DNA of 64,000 nt from Streptomyces paludis (lineage in GTDB: Bacteria > Actinomycetota > Actinomycetes > Streptomycetales > Streptomycetaceae), in the NCBI RefSeq assembly GCF_003344965.1, contig NZ_CP031194.1, positions 806,001-870,000 of the forward strand, given 5' to 3'. Shown here one piece after another: positions 33,923-45,235 of this stretch; positions within the stretch are counted from its first letter, which is position 1, and each line of letters starts with the position of its first letter. Below the pieces are notes generated by a model. That model made no database searches. It was not told where the DNA came from and saw only the letters and a list, made by a program, of their open reading frames with translations. Both the position numbers and the translations under genes were made by a program.

Positions 33923-34426
33923 TCAGGCGCTGGCCGCGTACGCCCCGGCGCCGGCCTGCTTCTCCAGCGTGACGAGGCGCAGCCGCGCCCCCGTCTCCTC
34001 GGTCGCCACGGGCGCGTAGCCCCGGCTGCGGTAGAGCCGGAGGTTGCCCTCGTTGCGGTGGCCGGTGAAGAGCTGGAAGCGCTGCGCGGCCGGGTCGTCC
34101 GCGAACCGCGCCTCTATGGCGTCGAGGAGCCGCCCGCCGAGGCCGTGCCGGCGGAGCCGGGGATGGACGATGAGTTTGGCGATCCGGGCGGTGCCGGCCG
34201 CGTCGACCGAGCCGCGCACCGAGGCCACCACTTCGTCGCCGAGGCGCGCCACCAGGGCGTGCCCGCGGTCGAGTTCGGCCCGTAGGTCGTCGAGGGTCTG
34301 TGTCAGCGGCTCGATGGTGTAGTCGCCGTACAGCTCTGCCTCGTTCTGGTAGCACAGGTACTGGAGCTTGAGGATCTGTTCCGCGTCCTGCGCACTCGCC
34401 GCTGAGATGGTCACGCTCATGCCCAT
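33923..34426 (-). CDS. GNAT N-acetyltransferase
   Basis: 167 residues. The acetyl-CoA loop is IAKLIVHPRLRRHGLGGRLLDAIEARF (R-R-H-G-L-G-x-x-L) and motif B is FTGHRNEGNLRLYRSRGY. The first strand-helix (ISAASAQDAEQILKLQYLCYQNEAELYGDYTI) resembles the small peptide-acetylating GNATs. The start at 34424-34426 was chosen because GGGAGG lies 9 nt upstream; ATG at 34420 is only slightly less likely. The substrate cannot be predicted. It is convergent with the preceding operon and followed upstream by a sigma-like factor gene on the same strand. Confidence 0.88.
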   Translation of the reverse strand: MGMSVTISAASAQDAEQILKLQYLCYQNEAELYGDYTIEPLTQTLDDLRAELDRGHALVARLGDEVVASVRGSVDAAGTARIAKLIVHPRLRRHGLGGRLLDAIEARFADDPAAQRFQLFTGHRNEGNLRLYRSRGYAPVATEETGARLRLVTLEKQAGAGAYAASA

Positions 34427-34462
34427 GTGTGCATGCCTCCCGCTCACTTGTCCGCCGATTGT

Positions 34463-35116
34463 CTACCGCTCCTTTCCCCCGGGTTCAGGAGCCGCAACCT
34501 CGGCCGCGAGCATTCTGCGGAGGCATCCCAGACATCTGGAGCGCAACGGCCCCAAACTCCCCTGTGACATACCCAACTCGCCGGCCATCTCGCGGTAGGT
34601 GGGGTCCCTCGGCGAGAGCATCGCGGTCAGGACCAGCGGGCAGCGGCCGGGCGTACGGTCGACCGCCGCGCGCAGGGCGCGGCGCCGGTCGGTGCGCAGC
34701 GCGGCGCGTTCGGGGTCGGAGTCCGGTCCGGCGGCGGGTTCGTCGCGGCGGCGCAGCAGCCGCTCCCGGGCGGCGGTACGGCGGGCGCGGCGCGCCTCGG
34801 CCCGTACGACGTCCCGGACCCAGCGCGCGGGGTCGCCGGGCGCGCCCGCGGCGGCCGGGCGCTCCAGCAGCCGGAGCCAGACGCCCTGTTCGAGGTCGCC
34901 CGGCTCGATCCCGGCCGACGGCGCCTCGGCCGCCGCCTCCGCCCGTACGAGCGGAAGCAGCGCGCTGACGAGGTCGGGCAGCCCGGGCGCTTCAGGGACG
35001 TCGGGCGCTGCTGGGGCGTCGGGTACGGGCGGGCGGGACGGGGTGGCGCGTACGGGCGTCATGCCCGGCGGGACGACAGGGACCGCCGGGCGGTTGCTCC
35101 CCGGCCGGACAGTCAC
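34463..35116 (-). CDS. Sigma-factor-like protein, divergent
   Basis: 217 residues. A Pro/Ala-rich head (1 to about 45) is followed by a region-2-like helix bundle (LVRAEAAAEAPSAGIEPGDLEQGVWLRLLERP, with the D-L-E-Q-x-V-W-x-R core of region 2.1-2.2). An Arg-rich linker and a C-terminal region-4-like helix-turn-helix (LVLTAMLSPRDPTYREMAGELGMSQGSLGPLRSRCLGCLRRML, about 160-205) follow. The layout is that of an ECF-type or sigma-70-like factor with a shortened region 2. It might instead be a non-sigma HTH regulator. No anti-sigma gene is adjacent. It overlaps no neighbour; the GDPD gene follows on the same strand 19 bp upstream. Confidence 0.75.
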   Translation of the reverse strand: MTVRPGSNRPAVPVVPPGMTPVRATPSRPPVPDAPAAPDVPEAPGLPDLVSALLPLVRAEAAAEAPSAGIEPGDLEQGVWLRLLERPAAAGAPGDPARWVRDVVRAEARRARRTAARERLLRRRDEPAAGPDSDPERAALRTDRRRALRAAVDRTPGRCPLVLTAMLSPRDPTYREMAGELGMSQGSLGPLRSRCLGCLRRMLAAEVAAPEPGGKER

Positions 35117-35135
35117 CCGACCGGGGCACCCGCGC

Positions 35136-36329
35136 TCAGCGGCTGACGAAGTCCGCGCGGGCCAGCAGCGCGGTGTCCGGGTGGTCGGCGAAGATGCCGT
35201 CGATGCCCTGTTCGAAGTACGCGCGGAACGCGCCGAAGGCGTCGCCGTACGCGTTCGGGTCCGTACCGCGCCGGAAGTCGGCGGGCAGGAAGGCGTTCTC
35301 GTTGCGCAGGGTGTACGGGTGGAGGACGAGCTTCTTCGCGTGGGCGTCGCGGACCAGCGTGGTGGGCGTGGCGAGCCGGCCGGCCGCGTCCTTCGGGATG
35401 ATCAGGTCGAGCGTGGGGCCGATGCCCTGCGCGAAGGACGCGATCCACTTCAGGCCCTCGGGGGTGACGAGGTCGGCGACCGTGCGCGGGTCGCCGCTCG
35501 CGACGAAGTCCCAGGGCCGGCTGCCGGCGCCGCCGAGCAGGACGACGCGCGGCGAGGAGACCAGCTGGGCCATCCGCCGCATGCTGGTGGGCTCGAAGGA
35601 CTGGAGGAAGATCGCGGAGTCGGCGCGGTCGCGTCCGTACCGGCGCAGCAGCCTGGCGAAGGGCTCTTCCAGGCCGAGGCCGAGGGAGCGGAAGTAGGTG
35701 GGGTGCTTGGTCTCGGTGTAGAGCCAGACGCGGCGGCCCAGCCGGCGGCCCTGCTCGTCCGCCCAGCGCAGCACCTCCTCGAAGGTGGGGATGGTCCAGC
35801 GGCCGTCGTAGAGGGTGTTGTGCGGGCGGATGCCGGGGATGCGCTCGGTGGCGCGGAGCGTCTTCAGCTCGGCGAGGGTGAAGTCCTCGGTGAACCAGCC
35901 GGTGAGGGCCGTGCCGTCGATGGTTTTGGTGGTCCTGCGGCCGGCGAACTCGGGGTGGTCGGCGACATCCGTGGTGGCGGTGATGTCGTTCTCGTGGCGG
36001 CAGACGAGATGGCCGTCCTTGGTGGGTACGAGGTCCTGCTCGATGACATGCGCGCCGAGGTCCAGCGCGTGCTGGTACGAGCCGAGGGTGTGCTCCGGTC
36101 GGTAGCCGCTGGCGCCGCGGTGGCCGATGACCGTCGGCACGGGCAGGTCCCGGCGCGCCGGGCCGCCGGCGCCGCGGCCGGTGGCGGCGGTGACGGCGGT
36201 CGCGCTGCCGGGAGCGGCCTCCGCGGCCCGCGCCGCCGCGGCGGGCAGTGCCAGTGCGGCGGCCGGGCCGAGCACCGCCGCGCCGAGGACGGTCCGCCGG
36301 CCGGGCGTGTTCCGCGCACCCTGTGTCAT
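35136..36329 (-). CDS. Tat-exported glycerophosphodiester phosphodiesterase
   Basis: 397 residues. A twin-arginine signal opens the protein (RRTVLGAAVLGPAAALALPA, cleavage probably after AAARA near residue 35). The GDPD domain has the catalytic HRGASGYRPEHT (about 69-80), VIEQDLVPTKDGHLVCRHEN (metal ligands), LYTETKHPTYF, FLQSFEPTSM and GIDGIFADHPDTAL. It hydrolyses glycerophosphodiesters to glycerol 3-phosphate and an alcohol outside the cell, probably to scavenge phosphate and glycerol. A Pho-box promoter would be expected but I did not find a clear one. It is divergent from plsC. Confidence 0.92.
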   Translation of the reverse strand: MTQGARNTPGRRTVLGAAVLGPAAALALPAAAARAAEAAPGSATAVTAATGRGAGGPARRDLPVPTVIGHRGASGYRPEHTLGSYQHALDLGAHVIEQDLVPTKDGHLVCRHENDITATTDVADHPEFAGRRTTKTIDGTALTGWFTEDFTLAELKTLRATERIPGIRPHNTLYDGRWTIPTFEEVLRWADEQGRRLGRRVWLYTETKHPTYFRSLGLGLEEPFARLLRRYGRDRADSAIFLQSFEPTSMRRMAQLVSSPRVVLLGGAGSRPWDFVASGDPRTVADLVTPEGLKWIASFAQGIGPTLDLIIPKDAAGRLATPTTLVRDAHAKKLVLHPYTLRNENAFLPADFRRGTDPNAYGDAFGAFRAYFEQGIDGIFADHPDTALLARADFVSR

Positions 36330-36578
36330 GAACTCTCCTTGGTCCCGTGGTCCGTTGACATCGCGTGGTTCCTTGATCGGGGCCCGAGCGTAGGCGGCTC
36401 CGCCGTCCGTCCGGGAGATCTCCGACGAACGCGGCGGTAACAGAGGTCAACAGCGCGTATCCACTCCGTGAACCCGATGTGCGCCGGCCCCGCGCCGCGA
36501 GTACCGTACTCACCTGCGTGGATTTAGTAGGCCATCCAACAACCGCCCGACCATCGCCCCATCGACACGGAGGACCCG

Positions 36579-37250
36579 TTGTCCCGCTTCGCGCTCATCA
36601 AGGCAGTGCTCGCACCGGTCATGCGCTTGATGTTCCGCACCCGAGTGGAGGGCGCCGAGAACATTCCGGGGGACGGTCCGGTGATCCTCGCCGGGAACCA
36701 TCTGACGTTCATCGACTCGATGATCCTTCCGCTGGTCTGCCACCGTCAGGTGTTCTTCATCGGCAAGGACGAGTACGTCACGGGCAAGGGGCTCAAGGGC
36801 AAGTTCATGGCCTGGTTCTTCACCGGCGTCGGCATGATCCCGGTGGACCGCGACGGCGGCCGGGGCGGGGTCGCGGCGCTGATGACGGGCCGCCGGGTGC
36901 TGGAGAAGGGGAATGTCTTCGGGATCTACCCGGAGGGCACCCGCTCCCCCGACGGCCGGCTCTACCGGGGCCGTACGGGCATCGCGCGGCTGACGCTGAT
37001 GACGGGCGCGCCGGTGGTGCCGTTCGCGATGATCGGTACGGACAAGCTCCAGCCGACCGGTGCGGGCATGCCGCGCTTCGGCAAGGTGACGGTCCGGTTC
37101 GGCAAGCCGATGGAGTTCTCCCGCTACGAGGGCATGGACCGGGACCGGTATGTGCTGCGCGCGGTGACGGACTCGGTGATGACCGAGGTGATGGGGCTGT
37201 CGGGGCAGGAGTACGTGGACATGTACGCCACGAAGGCGAAGGCGGCGTAA
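36579..37250 (+). CDS. plsC: 1-acyl-sn-glycerol-3-phosphate acyltransferase
   Basis: 223 residues. The four acyltransferase motifs are present: NHLTFID (HX4D, about 40-46), GMIPVDRDGGRGG, FGIYPEGTRSPDGRLYRG (EGTR) and APVVPFAMIGT. It adds the second acyl chain to lysophosphatidic acid at the cytoplasmic membrane to give phosphatidic acid. The start is TTG at 36579, with a clear CGGAGGA site 4 nt upstream; there is no ATG nearby that would fit. A strong terminator (37260-37304) follows. Being one of several plsC-like genes usual in streptomycetes, it may not be essential. Confidence 0.92.
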   Translation: MSRFALIKAVLAPVMRLMFRTRVEGAENIPGDGPVILAGNHLTFIDSMILPLVCHRQVFFIGKDEYVTGKGLKGKFMAWFFTGVGMIPVDRDGGRGGVAALMTGRRVLEKGNVFGIYPEGTRSPDGRLYRGRTGIARLTLMTGAPVVPFAMIGTDKLQPTGAGMPRFGKVTVRFGKPMEFSRYEGMDRDRYVLRAVTDSVMTEVMGLSGQEYVDMYATKAKAA

Positions 37251-37259
37251 CACCGCTGA

Positions 37260-37304
37260 CGGGAGCGGGGCGGCGTACCCGGGTGGTATGCCGCCCCGCT
37301 CCCG
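37260..37304. terminator. Bidirectional hairpin terminator
   Basis: CGGGAGCGGGGCGGC (37260-37274) pairs with GCCGCCCCGCTCCCG (37290-37304), between convergent plsC and the MFS gene. Confidence 0.88.
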
Positions 37305-37319
37305 TCGTACGTCTCGCGC

Positions 37320-38861
37320 TCAATGCTGGACGCCCTCCTCCAGCCGCTGGCCGCGCAGCAGGAACCAGGCCGCGACCGCCGTGGCCAGCAGGACCACCGC
37401 GCCGATGCCCGAGGCGAGGCGCAGTCCGTCGACGAACGCGTCCTGGGCCGCCGCCATCAGCTCCGCGCCGCTGTGGCCGGGGAGTCCGGACGCCGCGTCG
37501 ACGGCGCCGCCGAGGGATTCATGGGCGGCCGCGGCCGCGTCGGCCGGGATGCCGGGCGGGGTGGGGAAGTCCCGGTAGACGCCGGTGACGATCGAGCCGA
37601 GCAGCGCGATCCCGAGGGCCGCGCCGAGTTCGTACGCCGTCTCCGAGACCGCGGAGGCGGCGCCGGCCTGTTCCTTGGGGACGCTGGAGAGGATCACATC
37701 GGCGGTGACGGTGAAGGAGAAGCCCGCGCCGACGCCGACGGTCAGCAGGACCGCGCCGAGCAGCGGATAGCCGGTCTGCTGGCTGATGCCGGTCAGGACG
37801 GCGAGGGACAGCCCGATCGCCCCGAGACCGCCGGCCACCACGGCCCGTACGGAGAACCGGCGCGCGGCCCGCCCGGCGAGCAGCCCGGTCACCACCGCGC
37901 CGACCGCGGCGGGCAGTTCGGCGAGACCGGCCTCCAACGGGCCGCGGCCCTGGACCAGTTGCAGATACTGTGACAGGAAGAAGACCAGTCCGGAGAGTCC
38001 GAGGATGGTCAGCAGGTCGGCCAGGACCGCGCCGGAGAAGCCCCGGTGGTGGAAGAGCCGTACGTCCAGCAGCGGGGACGGCAGGGTGAGCTGGCGCCGT
38101 ACGAACCAGTACAGCGCGCCCGCGCCCAGCAGCCCGGTGACGGCGACGTCCCAGCGGACCCCGTGCGCGGCGCCCTCCTTGATCGCGTACACCACGCCGA
38201 CGATGCCGATGAGGGAGAGCAAGACGCTGACGAGGTCCCAGGGGCCGGGGGCGGGGTCCTTGGACTCGGGCAGGGTCTTGTGTCCGACGATGACCAGCAC
38301 CGCCATCACGGGCAGGTTGATCAGGAAGACCGAGCCCCACCAGAAGTGCTCCAGCAGGAACCCGCCGACGACCGGGCCGACCGCCGCGCCCGCGGAGGCC
38401 GCCGCGCCCCAGATGCCGATGGCGAGACTGCGTTCCCTGGGGTCGTGGAAGAGGTTGCGGATCAGCGCGAGGGTGGCGGGCATCAGGGTCGCGCCCGCGA
38501 CACCCAGCAGCGCCCGGGCGACGATCATCATCTCGGCGCTGGTCGCGTAGGCGTTGAGCACGGAGAGCCCGCCGAACGCGACGGCGCCCGTCAGCAGGAG
38601 CTTCTTGCGGCCGATACGGTCGCCGAGGCTGCCCATGGAGACCAGGAGTCCGGCGATGACGAAGGAGTAGATGTCGCCGATCCAGAGCAGCTGGGTGCCC
38701 GACGGCTTGAGGTCCTCGCTGAGGAACGGGGTCGCCAGGCCCAGGACCGTGGCGTCCACGGCCACCAGCAGCACGGCGAGCACCAGCACGGACAGCGCGA
38801 TCCACCGCCCGGGGCGGGGGGTCTGTTCGCTCTCCGCCGCGGTCCGGTAGGTGCTGGTCAT
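37320..38861 (-). CDS. MFS drug exporter, DHA2 (14-segment) family
   Basis: 513 residues with 14 predicted membrane segments. Motif A is seen in SMGSLGDRIGRKKLLLTGAVAFG (G-x-L-x-D-R-x-G-R-K) and motif C in GAAASAGAAVGPVVGGFLLEH, which is typical of antiporters. The opening VLVLAVLLVAVDATVLGLATPFLSEDL holds motif D1 of the family. It probably expels a toxic or antibiotic-like compound with proton uptake. The ATG at 38859-38861 overlaps the stop of the tetR gene upstream by 1 nt, so both are made from one transcript controlled by the palindrome at 39425-39444. Confidence 0.92.
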   Translation of the reverse strand: MTSTYRTAAESEQTPRPGRWIALSVLVLAVLLVAVDATVLGLATPFLSEDLKPSGTQLLWIGDIYSFVIAGLLVSMGSLGDRIGRKKLLLTGAVAFGGLSVLNAYATSAEMMIVARALLGVAGATLMPATLALIRNLFHDPRERSLAIGIWGAAASAGAAVGPVVGGFLLEHFWWGSVFLINLPVMAVLVIVGHKTLPESKDPAPGPWDLVSVLLSLIGIVGVVYAIKEGAAHGVRWDVAVTGLLGAGALYWFVRRQLTLPSPLLDVRLFHHRGFSGAVLADLLTILGLSGLVFFLSQYLQLVQGRGPLEAGLAELPAAVGAVVTGLLAGRAARRFSVRAVVAGGLGAIGLSLAVLTGISQQTGYPLLGAVLLTVGVGAGFSFTVTADVILSSVPKEQAGAASAVSETAYELGAALGIALLGSIVTGVYRDFPTPPGIPADAAAAAHESLGGAVDAASGLPGHSGAELMAAAQDAFVDGLRLASGIGAVVLLATAVAAWFLLRGQRLEEGVQH

Positions 38862-39406
38862 CACTTCACACTCCGGTGTACTCCGCCGAGCAGCAACTCG
38901 ACGATCATGTGCTGGAAGTCCTTGCGGGCGACCCGGCCGTCCTGGATCGACCAGGAGGCGGAGCTGATCAGCCCGTAGAGGGCGTCGGTGAGCCAGACAT
39001 GGCTGAGGTCGATACGGAAGACGCCCTCCTCCTGGCCACGCTGGAAGAGCGCGGAGAAGCGGGCGTCGATCCGGGCCCAGCCGTCGTAGACCTCGCCCTC
39101 GAAGAGCTGGTTCTCGGTGAGCAGGAAGCTGAGCAGCCCGGCGGCGGGCTCCACACACGCGACGAGCCGCCGCAGCGCCTCGTCCGCCGAGCCCTCGTCG
39201 AGCCGGGCGGCGTCCAGCGCGGTCTCCATCTCCTGGATGCCGAGCCTCTCCAGCGCCCTGATCAGCGCCTCCCGCCCGGCGAAGTGCCGGTGCAACGTCG
39301 CCCGCCCCATCCCGGCGGCCCGCGCGACCTCGTCCATCGTCGCGGTGGGCCTACGGGTGAGCAGCGCGGCGGCGGTGCGCAGTATCTGTTCACGGTCGAG
39401 CGTCAT
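38861..39406 (-). CDS. TetR-family transcriptional repressor
   Basis: 181 residues. The N-terminal TetR helix-turn-helix is ILRTAAALLTRRPTATMDEVARAAGMGRATLHRHFAGREALI (about 5-48), and a helical ligand-binding C-terminal part follows. The gene precedes the MFS exporter with a 1-nt stop/start overlap and should repress both genes until a ligand of the pump binds. The ATG at 39404-39406 was chosen; a longer version to 39517 would start inside the operator. The perfect 20-bp palindrome at 39425-39444, 18 bp upstream of the start, is the obvious binding site. Confidence 0.93.
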   Translation of the reverse strand: MTLDREQILRTAAALLTRRPTATMDEVARAAGMGRATLHRHFAGREALIRALERLGIQEMETALDAARLDEGSADEALRRLVACVEPAAGLLSFLLTENQLFEGEVYDGWARIDARFSALFQRGQEEGVFRIDLSHVWLTDALYGLISSASWSIQDGRVARKDFQHMIVELLLGGVHRSVK

Positions 39407-39424
39407 GAGCCGACCATAACCCAA

Positions 39425-39444
39425 ATGAGACATCAATGTCTCAT
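39425..39444. promoter_or_regulatory. Perfect palindrome, probable TetR operator
   Basis: ATGAGACAT-CA-ATGTCTCAT, 9-bp perfect arms with a 2-bp centre, lies between the divergent tetR-MFS operon and the HAD-like gene at 39477. It probably controls the tetR side, and perhaps both directions. Confidence 0.85.
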
Positions 39445-39476
39445 CCCATACGAGCCCGCTTCCCTCAGGAGCCCTG

Positions 39477-39986
39477 GTGAAACCCCTTCTCCTCATCGAC
39501 GTCGACGGCCCGCTCAACCCGTACGAGGCCCTGTCCTCGGTCCACCCGCCGGCCGGCTACGCGCGGCACCTGATGCGGCCGGCGGCCTGGACCGGGCCGG
39601 GGCCCCTGCCCGTACTCCTGGCTCCGGCGCACGGCGCCGCGCTGCGCGCGCTCAGCCGCCGGTACGACCTGGTCTGGGCGACCACCTGGGAGGCCGACGC
39701 CAACGTGTGGATCGGGCCCCGGCTCGGACTGCCGGAGCTGCCCTGCATCGCCTGGCCCCCGATACGCGAAAAGGCCCCTCGCGGGACCTTCTGGAAGACG
39801 CGGTACGTCCTGGAGTACGCGGCCGGGCGGCCGTTCGCGTGGGTCGACGACGAGATCACCGCGCACGACCGCGAGTGGGTCGCCCAACGGCATCTCGCCG
39901 CCGCCCACTTGGTGCGGGTCGATCCCGGGACCGGGTTGGTCCGGCGGGACTTCGACGCGCTCGCGCGGTGGGCGGCGGCGCTGTAG
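39477..39986 (+). CDS. HAD-like hydrolase domain protein, small
   Basis: 169 residues beginning with the HAD-type motif I, LLLIDVDGPLNPY (residues 4-16). Here the residue after DG is Pro rather than Thr, a variant frequent in a small streptomycete family annotated only as HAD-domain protein. A motif-III/IV-like acidic region is PFAWVDDEITAHDREW (about 121-136). The cap domain is small. The GTG start at 39477 has CAGGAG 5 nt upstream. The gene shares the intergenic region with the tetR-MFS operon and may respond to the same repressor. Substrate unknown. Confidence 0.8.
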   Translation: MKPLLLIDVDGPLNPYEALSSVHPPAGYARHLMRPAAWTGPGPLPVLLAPAHGAALRALSRRYDLVWATTWEADANVWIGPRLGLPELPCIAWPPIREKAPRGTFWKTRYVLEYAAGRPFAWVDDEITAHDREWVAQRHLAAAHLVRVDPGTGLVRRDFDALARWAAAL

Positions 39987-40009
39987 CCGTGGGGGTGCGT
40001 CCGGGGACG

Positions 40010-42714
<2,705 letters not shown>

Positions 42715-42728
42715 GGGTTTCTCCTTAC

Positions 42729-42760
42729 GATGCATTCGCTGATGAGCATAACTATGCACC
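42729..42760 (-). promoter_or_regulatory. ARG boxes upstream of argG
   Basis: Two adjacent ARG-box-like palindromic half sites: ATGCATTCGCTGATGAGCAT and, better, GCATAACTATGC within GAGCATAACTATGCACC. They lie 15-46 bp upstream of the argG start and are A+T-rich against the background. This is a probable ArgR operator. Confidence 0.7.
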
Positions 42761-42962
42761 CCTCCGTATGATTCGTCAATCCAGCCGGAACTTGATCTTC
42801 CAAAAGATGTTTAAGAGATGTTGGGAAAACATTGAACGCGGGGCCCAGCCGCCTCGTACCCCTCACCGAACGCAGGCGCCGCGTTGATCACCCGAGGAGC
42901 ACCGCCCGGTCACCACCGGGCGGATCCTCTCCCACCTTCTTGAATCCGAGTGAGGTTTCCGC

Positions 42963-44213
42963 ATGTCCAGGGGTCTTGCGAAGTACAACAAGCGCCGTGT
43001 CCTCATCGCGGGCGGTGCCGCTGCGGTCGTCCTGTCCGGAGCCGTGATCGCGACCAACGCGATGGCAGGCGAGGAGTCCAACGGGACGAATGCGGCCACG
43101 CTCGGCACGGTGAACTGCCCCGCGGTCGCGCCGGCCCTGCCCGCCGCGATCCCCGCCTCGGCCCAGGCCGAGGTGGACCAGAACCTCACCCTGCTCAACA
43201 CCCAGATCGCCGAGGCGAACCAGCGCCTCGCCACCTCGGTCGGCCAGGGCGGTCCCAACTTCGCGCAGAACGCGATCGTCGGCCCGCTGAAGGACAAGCG
43301 CGTCGCCACGATCAACCGCATCGCCACCGCCATCGGCCGTACCGCCGCGAAGCCCGAACTGGCCGTCGACGCCCTCGCCACCTGCACCCTGAACGCGGGA
43401 GGCGCGGCCAACCAGCCGGCCGCGGGCTCCCAGACGCCCGCCGCGGGCAACGCCGGGAACGCCGGCAACGGCAACACGGGCAACAGCACCAACGCCGCCG
43501 GTACGGTCAACTGCCCCGCGGTCGCGCCGGCCCTGCCCGCGATCCCCGCCTCCGCGCAGGCCGAGGTGGACCAGAACCTCACCCTGCTCAACACCCAGAT
43601 CGCCGAGGCCAACCAGCGCCTGATCAACACGGTCGGCCAGGGCGGCGCCAACTTCGTCCAGAACGCGATCCTCGGCCCGCTGAAGGACAAGCGCGTCGCG
43701 ACCATCAACCGCATGGCCACCGCCATCGGCCGCGCCGCCGCCCGGCCCGAGCTGCCGGTCGACGCCCTCGCCACCTGCACCCTGAACGCGGGAGGCGCGG
43801 CCGAGCAGCCCGCCTCCGCCGCTCCGGTCACCGGCAACAACGGCAACGCGGGGAACGCCGGGAACAACGGCAACGCCGGTAACGCGGGCAACGGCAACAA
43901 CGCCAACGCCGGCGCGGCCGGTACGGTCAACTGCCCCGCCGTCGCCCCGAGCCTGCCCGCGATCCCCGCCTCCGCGCAGGCCGAGATCGACCGGAACCTC
44001 GCCCTCCTCGACACCCAGATCGCCGAGGCCAACCAGCGCCTGATCAACACCGTCGGCCAGGGCGGCCCGAACTTCGTCCAGAACGCGATCCTCGGCCCGC
44101 TGAAGGACAAGCGCGTCGCCACCATCAACCGCATGGCCACCGCCATCGGCCGCACCGCCGCCAAGCCCGAGCTGCCGGTCGACACCCTCGCCACCTGCAC
44201 CCTGAACAGCTGA
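42963..44213 (+). CDS. Secreted protein with three near-identical ~95-residue repeats
   Basis: 416 residues, not in a family I recognise. A signal peptide or signal anchor (about 10-35, RRVLIAGGAAAVVLSGAVIA) is followed by three copies of a module of about 95 residues (about 48-143, 179-273 and 320-416). Each begins TVNCPAVAP and ends ATCTLN, so each has one Cys near either end that may form a disulfide. Inside each, LLNTQIAEANQRL and GPLKDKRVATINR are helical and highly conserved. The modules are joined by Asn/Gly/Ala-rich linkers (AGNAGNAGNGNTGN). It is probably a cell-wall or extracellular protein. It is monocistronic, with a terminator after it. Confidence 0.85.
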   Translation: MSRGLAKYNKRRVLIAGGAAAVVLSGAVIATNAMAGEESNGTNAATLGTVNCPAVAPALPAAIPASAQAEVDQNLTLLNTQIAEANQRLATSVGQGGPNFAQNAIVGPLKDKRVATINRIATAIGRTAAKPELAVDALATCTLNAGGAANQPAAGSQTPAAGNAGNAGNGNTGNSTNAAGTVNCPAVAPALPAIPASAQAEVDQNLTLLNTQIAEANQRLINTVGQGGANFVQNAILGPLKDKRVATINRMATAIGRAAARPELPVDALATCTLNAGGAAEQPASAAPVTGNNGNAGNAGNNGNAGNAGNGNNANAGAAGTVNCPAVAPSLPAIPASAQAEIDRNLALLDTQIAEANQRLINTVGQGGPNFVQNAILGPLKDKRVATINRMATAIGRTAAKPELPVDTLATCTLNS

Positions 44214-44250
44214 ACCACCACGGGCCGCTGAGCGGCTGAGCCACCCGCGC

Positions 44251-44291
44251 AAGGGGGCCGTCTCCGGAGCTTCTCCGGGGACGGCCCCCTT
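44251..44291 (+). terminator. Hairpin terminator of the repeat-protein gene
   Basis: AAGGGGGCCGTCTCCGG pairs with CCGGGGACGGCCCCCTT-like sequence around a short loop, about 40 nt after the stop. Confidence 0.82.
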
Positions 44292-44438
44292 CGCGCACCC
44301 GAATGCCGCGCCCGAATGCCGTGCGCCCGGCGGCCCTGTTCCTTGCCGCCGCCCGTACGGACCGATCTCGCCGCGTTCGGCGCAGCGCGCGGGGCCGCCG
44401 GGAGGCCGCCGCCGGAAACGGCGCTTACGGTCCGGACC

Positions 44439-45122
44439 ATGCGCACCGCTCTCGCCTTCGCCGCCGCCCTGCTGACCCTCGCCACCGCCGCCACCTCCAC
44501 CGCCGCTGCCACCACCGCCGTCACCGCCGCCGAGGACACCGAGTACACCCAGCTGATCACCGCCGAGGCCCCCGCCACCACGTCCACCACCGGCGTGCTG
44601 ACCTGGTGGGACCGGCGCGACGGCGGCTGGGTGGCGGTGGGCTCGGCGCCCGCCCGGTTCGGTGCGGGCGGGCTCGTGGACGGCCCGTCCCGTGTCCAGG
44701 GCACCTCCACCACCCCGACCGGGGTGTACGACCTGCCGTACGCGTTCGGCATCGAGCCGAGGCCCGCCGGGACGCGCTACGGCTACCGCCCGGTGACCGG
44801 CGCGTCCTGGTGGTGCCAGGACAACGCGTCGCGCTCGTACAACCGCTGGGTGGAGGGCCTGCCCAAGGACTGCCGGGCGGCCGAGGCCGAGCGGCTCGCC
44901 GACTATCCGGGGCAGTACGACTTCGGTCTGGTGATCGGCTTCAACTACCGGCAGCCGGTGCGCGGCCGGGGCGCCGGGATCTTCCTTCATGTCAACGGCC
45001 GGGGCGCGACCGCCGGTTGTGTCTCCGTATCGGCCGACGCGATGCGCGCCGTGCTGGCCTGGGCGGACCCGGAGCGGCACCCGCGGATCGCGATCTCGGT
45101 GGGAGACACCGCCCTGGGCTGA
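44439..45122 (+). CDS. Secreted L,D-transpeptidase-like (YkuD-fold) protein
   Basis: 227 residues. A Sec signal is at the N-terminus (about 1-30, TALAFAAALLTLATAATSTA). The C-terminal half has the YkuD-type active site FLHVNGRGATAGCVSVSADA, with His at about 186 and the nucleophile Cys at about 195. It therefore probably acts on peptidoglycan peptides, making or trimming 3-3 crosslinks, outside the membrane. The motif is slightly non-standard: TAGCVS in place of SHGCVR. The ATG at 44439 gives a good signal peptide; longer frames do not. It is monocistronic, between the repeat protein and the redox operon. Confidence 0.82.
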   Translation: MRTALAFAAALLTLATAATSTAAATTAVTAAEDTEYTQLITAEAPATTSTTGVLTWWDRRDGGWVAVGSAPARFGAGGLVDGPSRVQGTSTTPTGVYDLPYAFGIEPRPAGTRYGYRPVTGASWWCQDNASRSYNRWVEGLPKDCRAAEAERLADYPGQYDFGLVIGFNYRQPVRGRGAGIFLHVNGRGATAGCVSVSADAMRAVLAWADPERHPRIAISVGDTALG

Positions 45123-45235
45123 TCAGCGCCCCTCCCTCCGTTCCCGGACGAACCACGGATATGGCCCGCATTTGAACCCGCGAGCACTCAAATCCGTATC
45201 GCCGGGCACGGAGGAAGAGTTGAGGTGCGGTTCCC

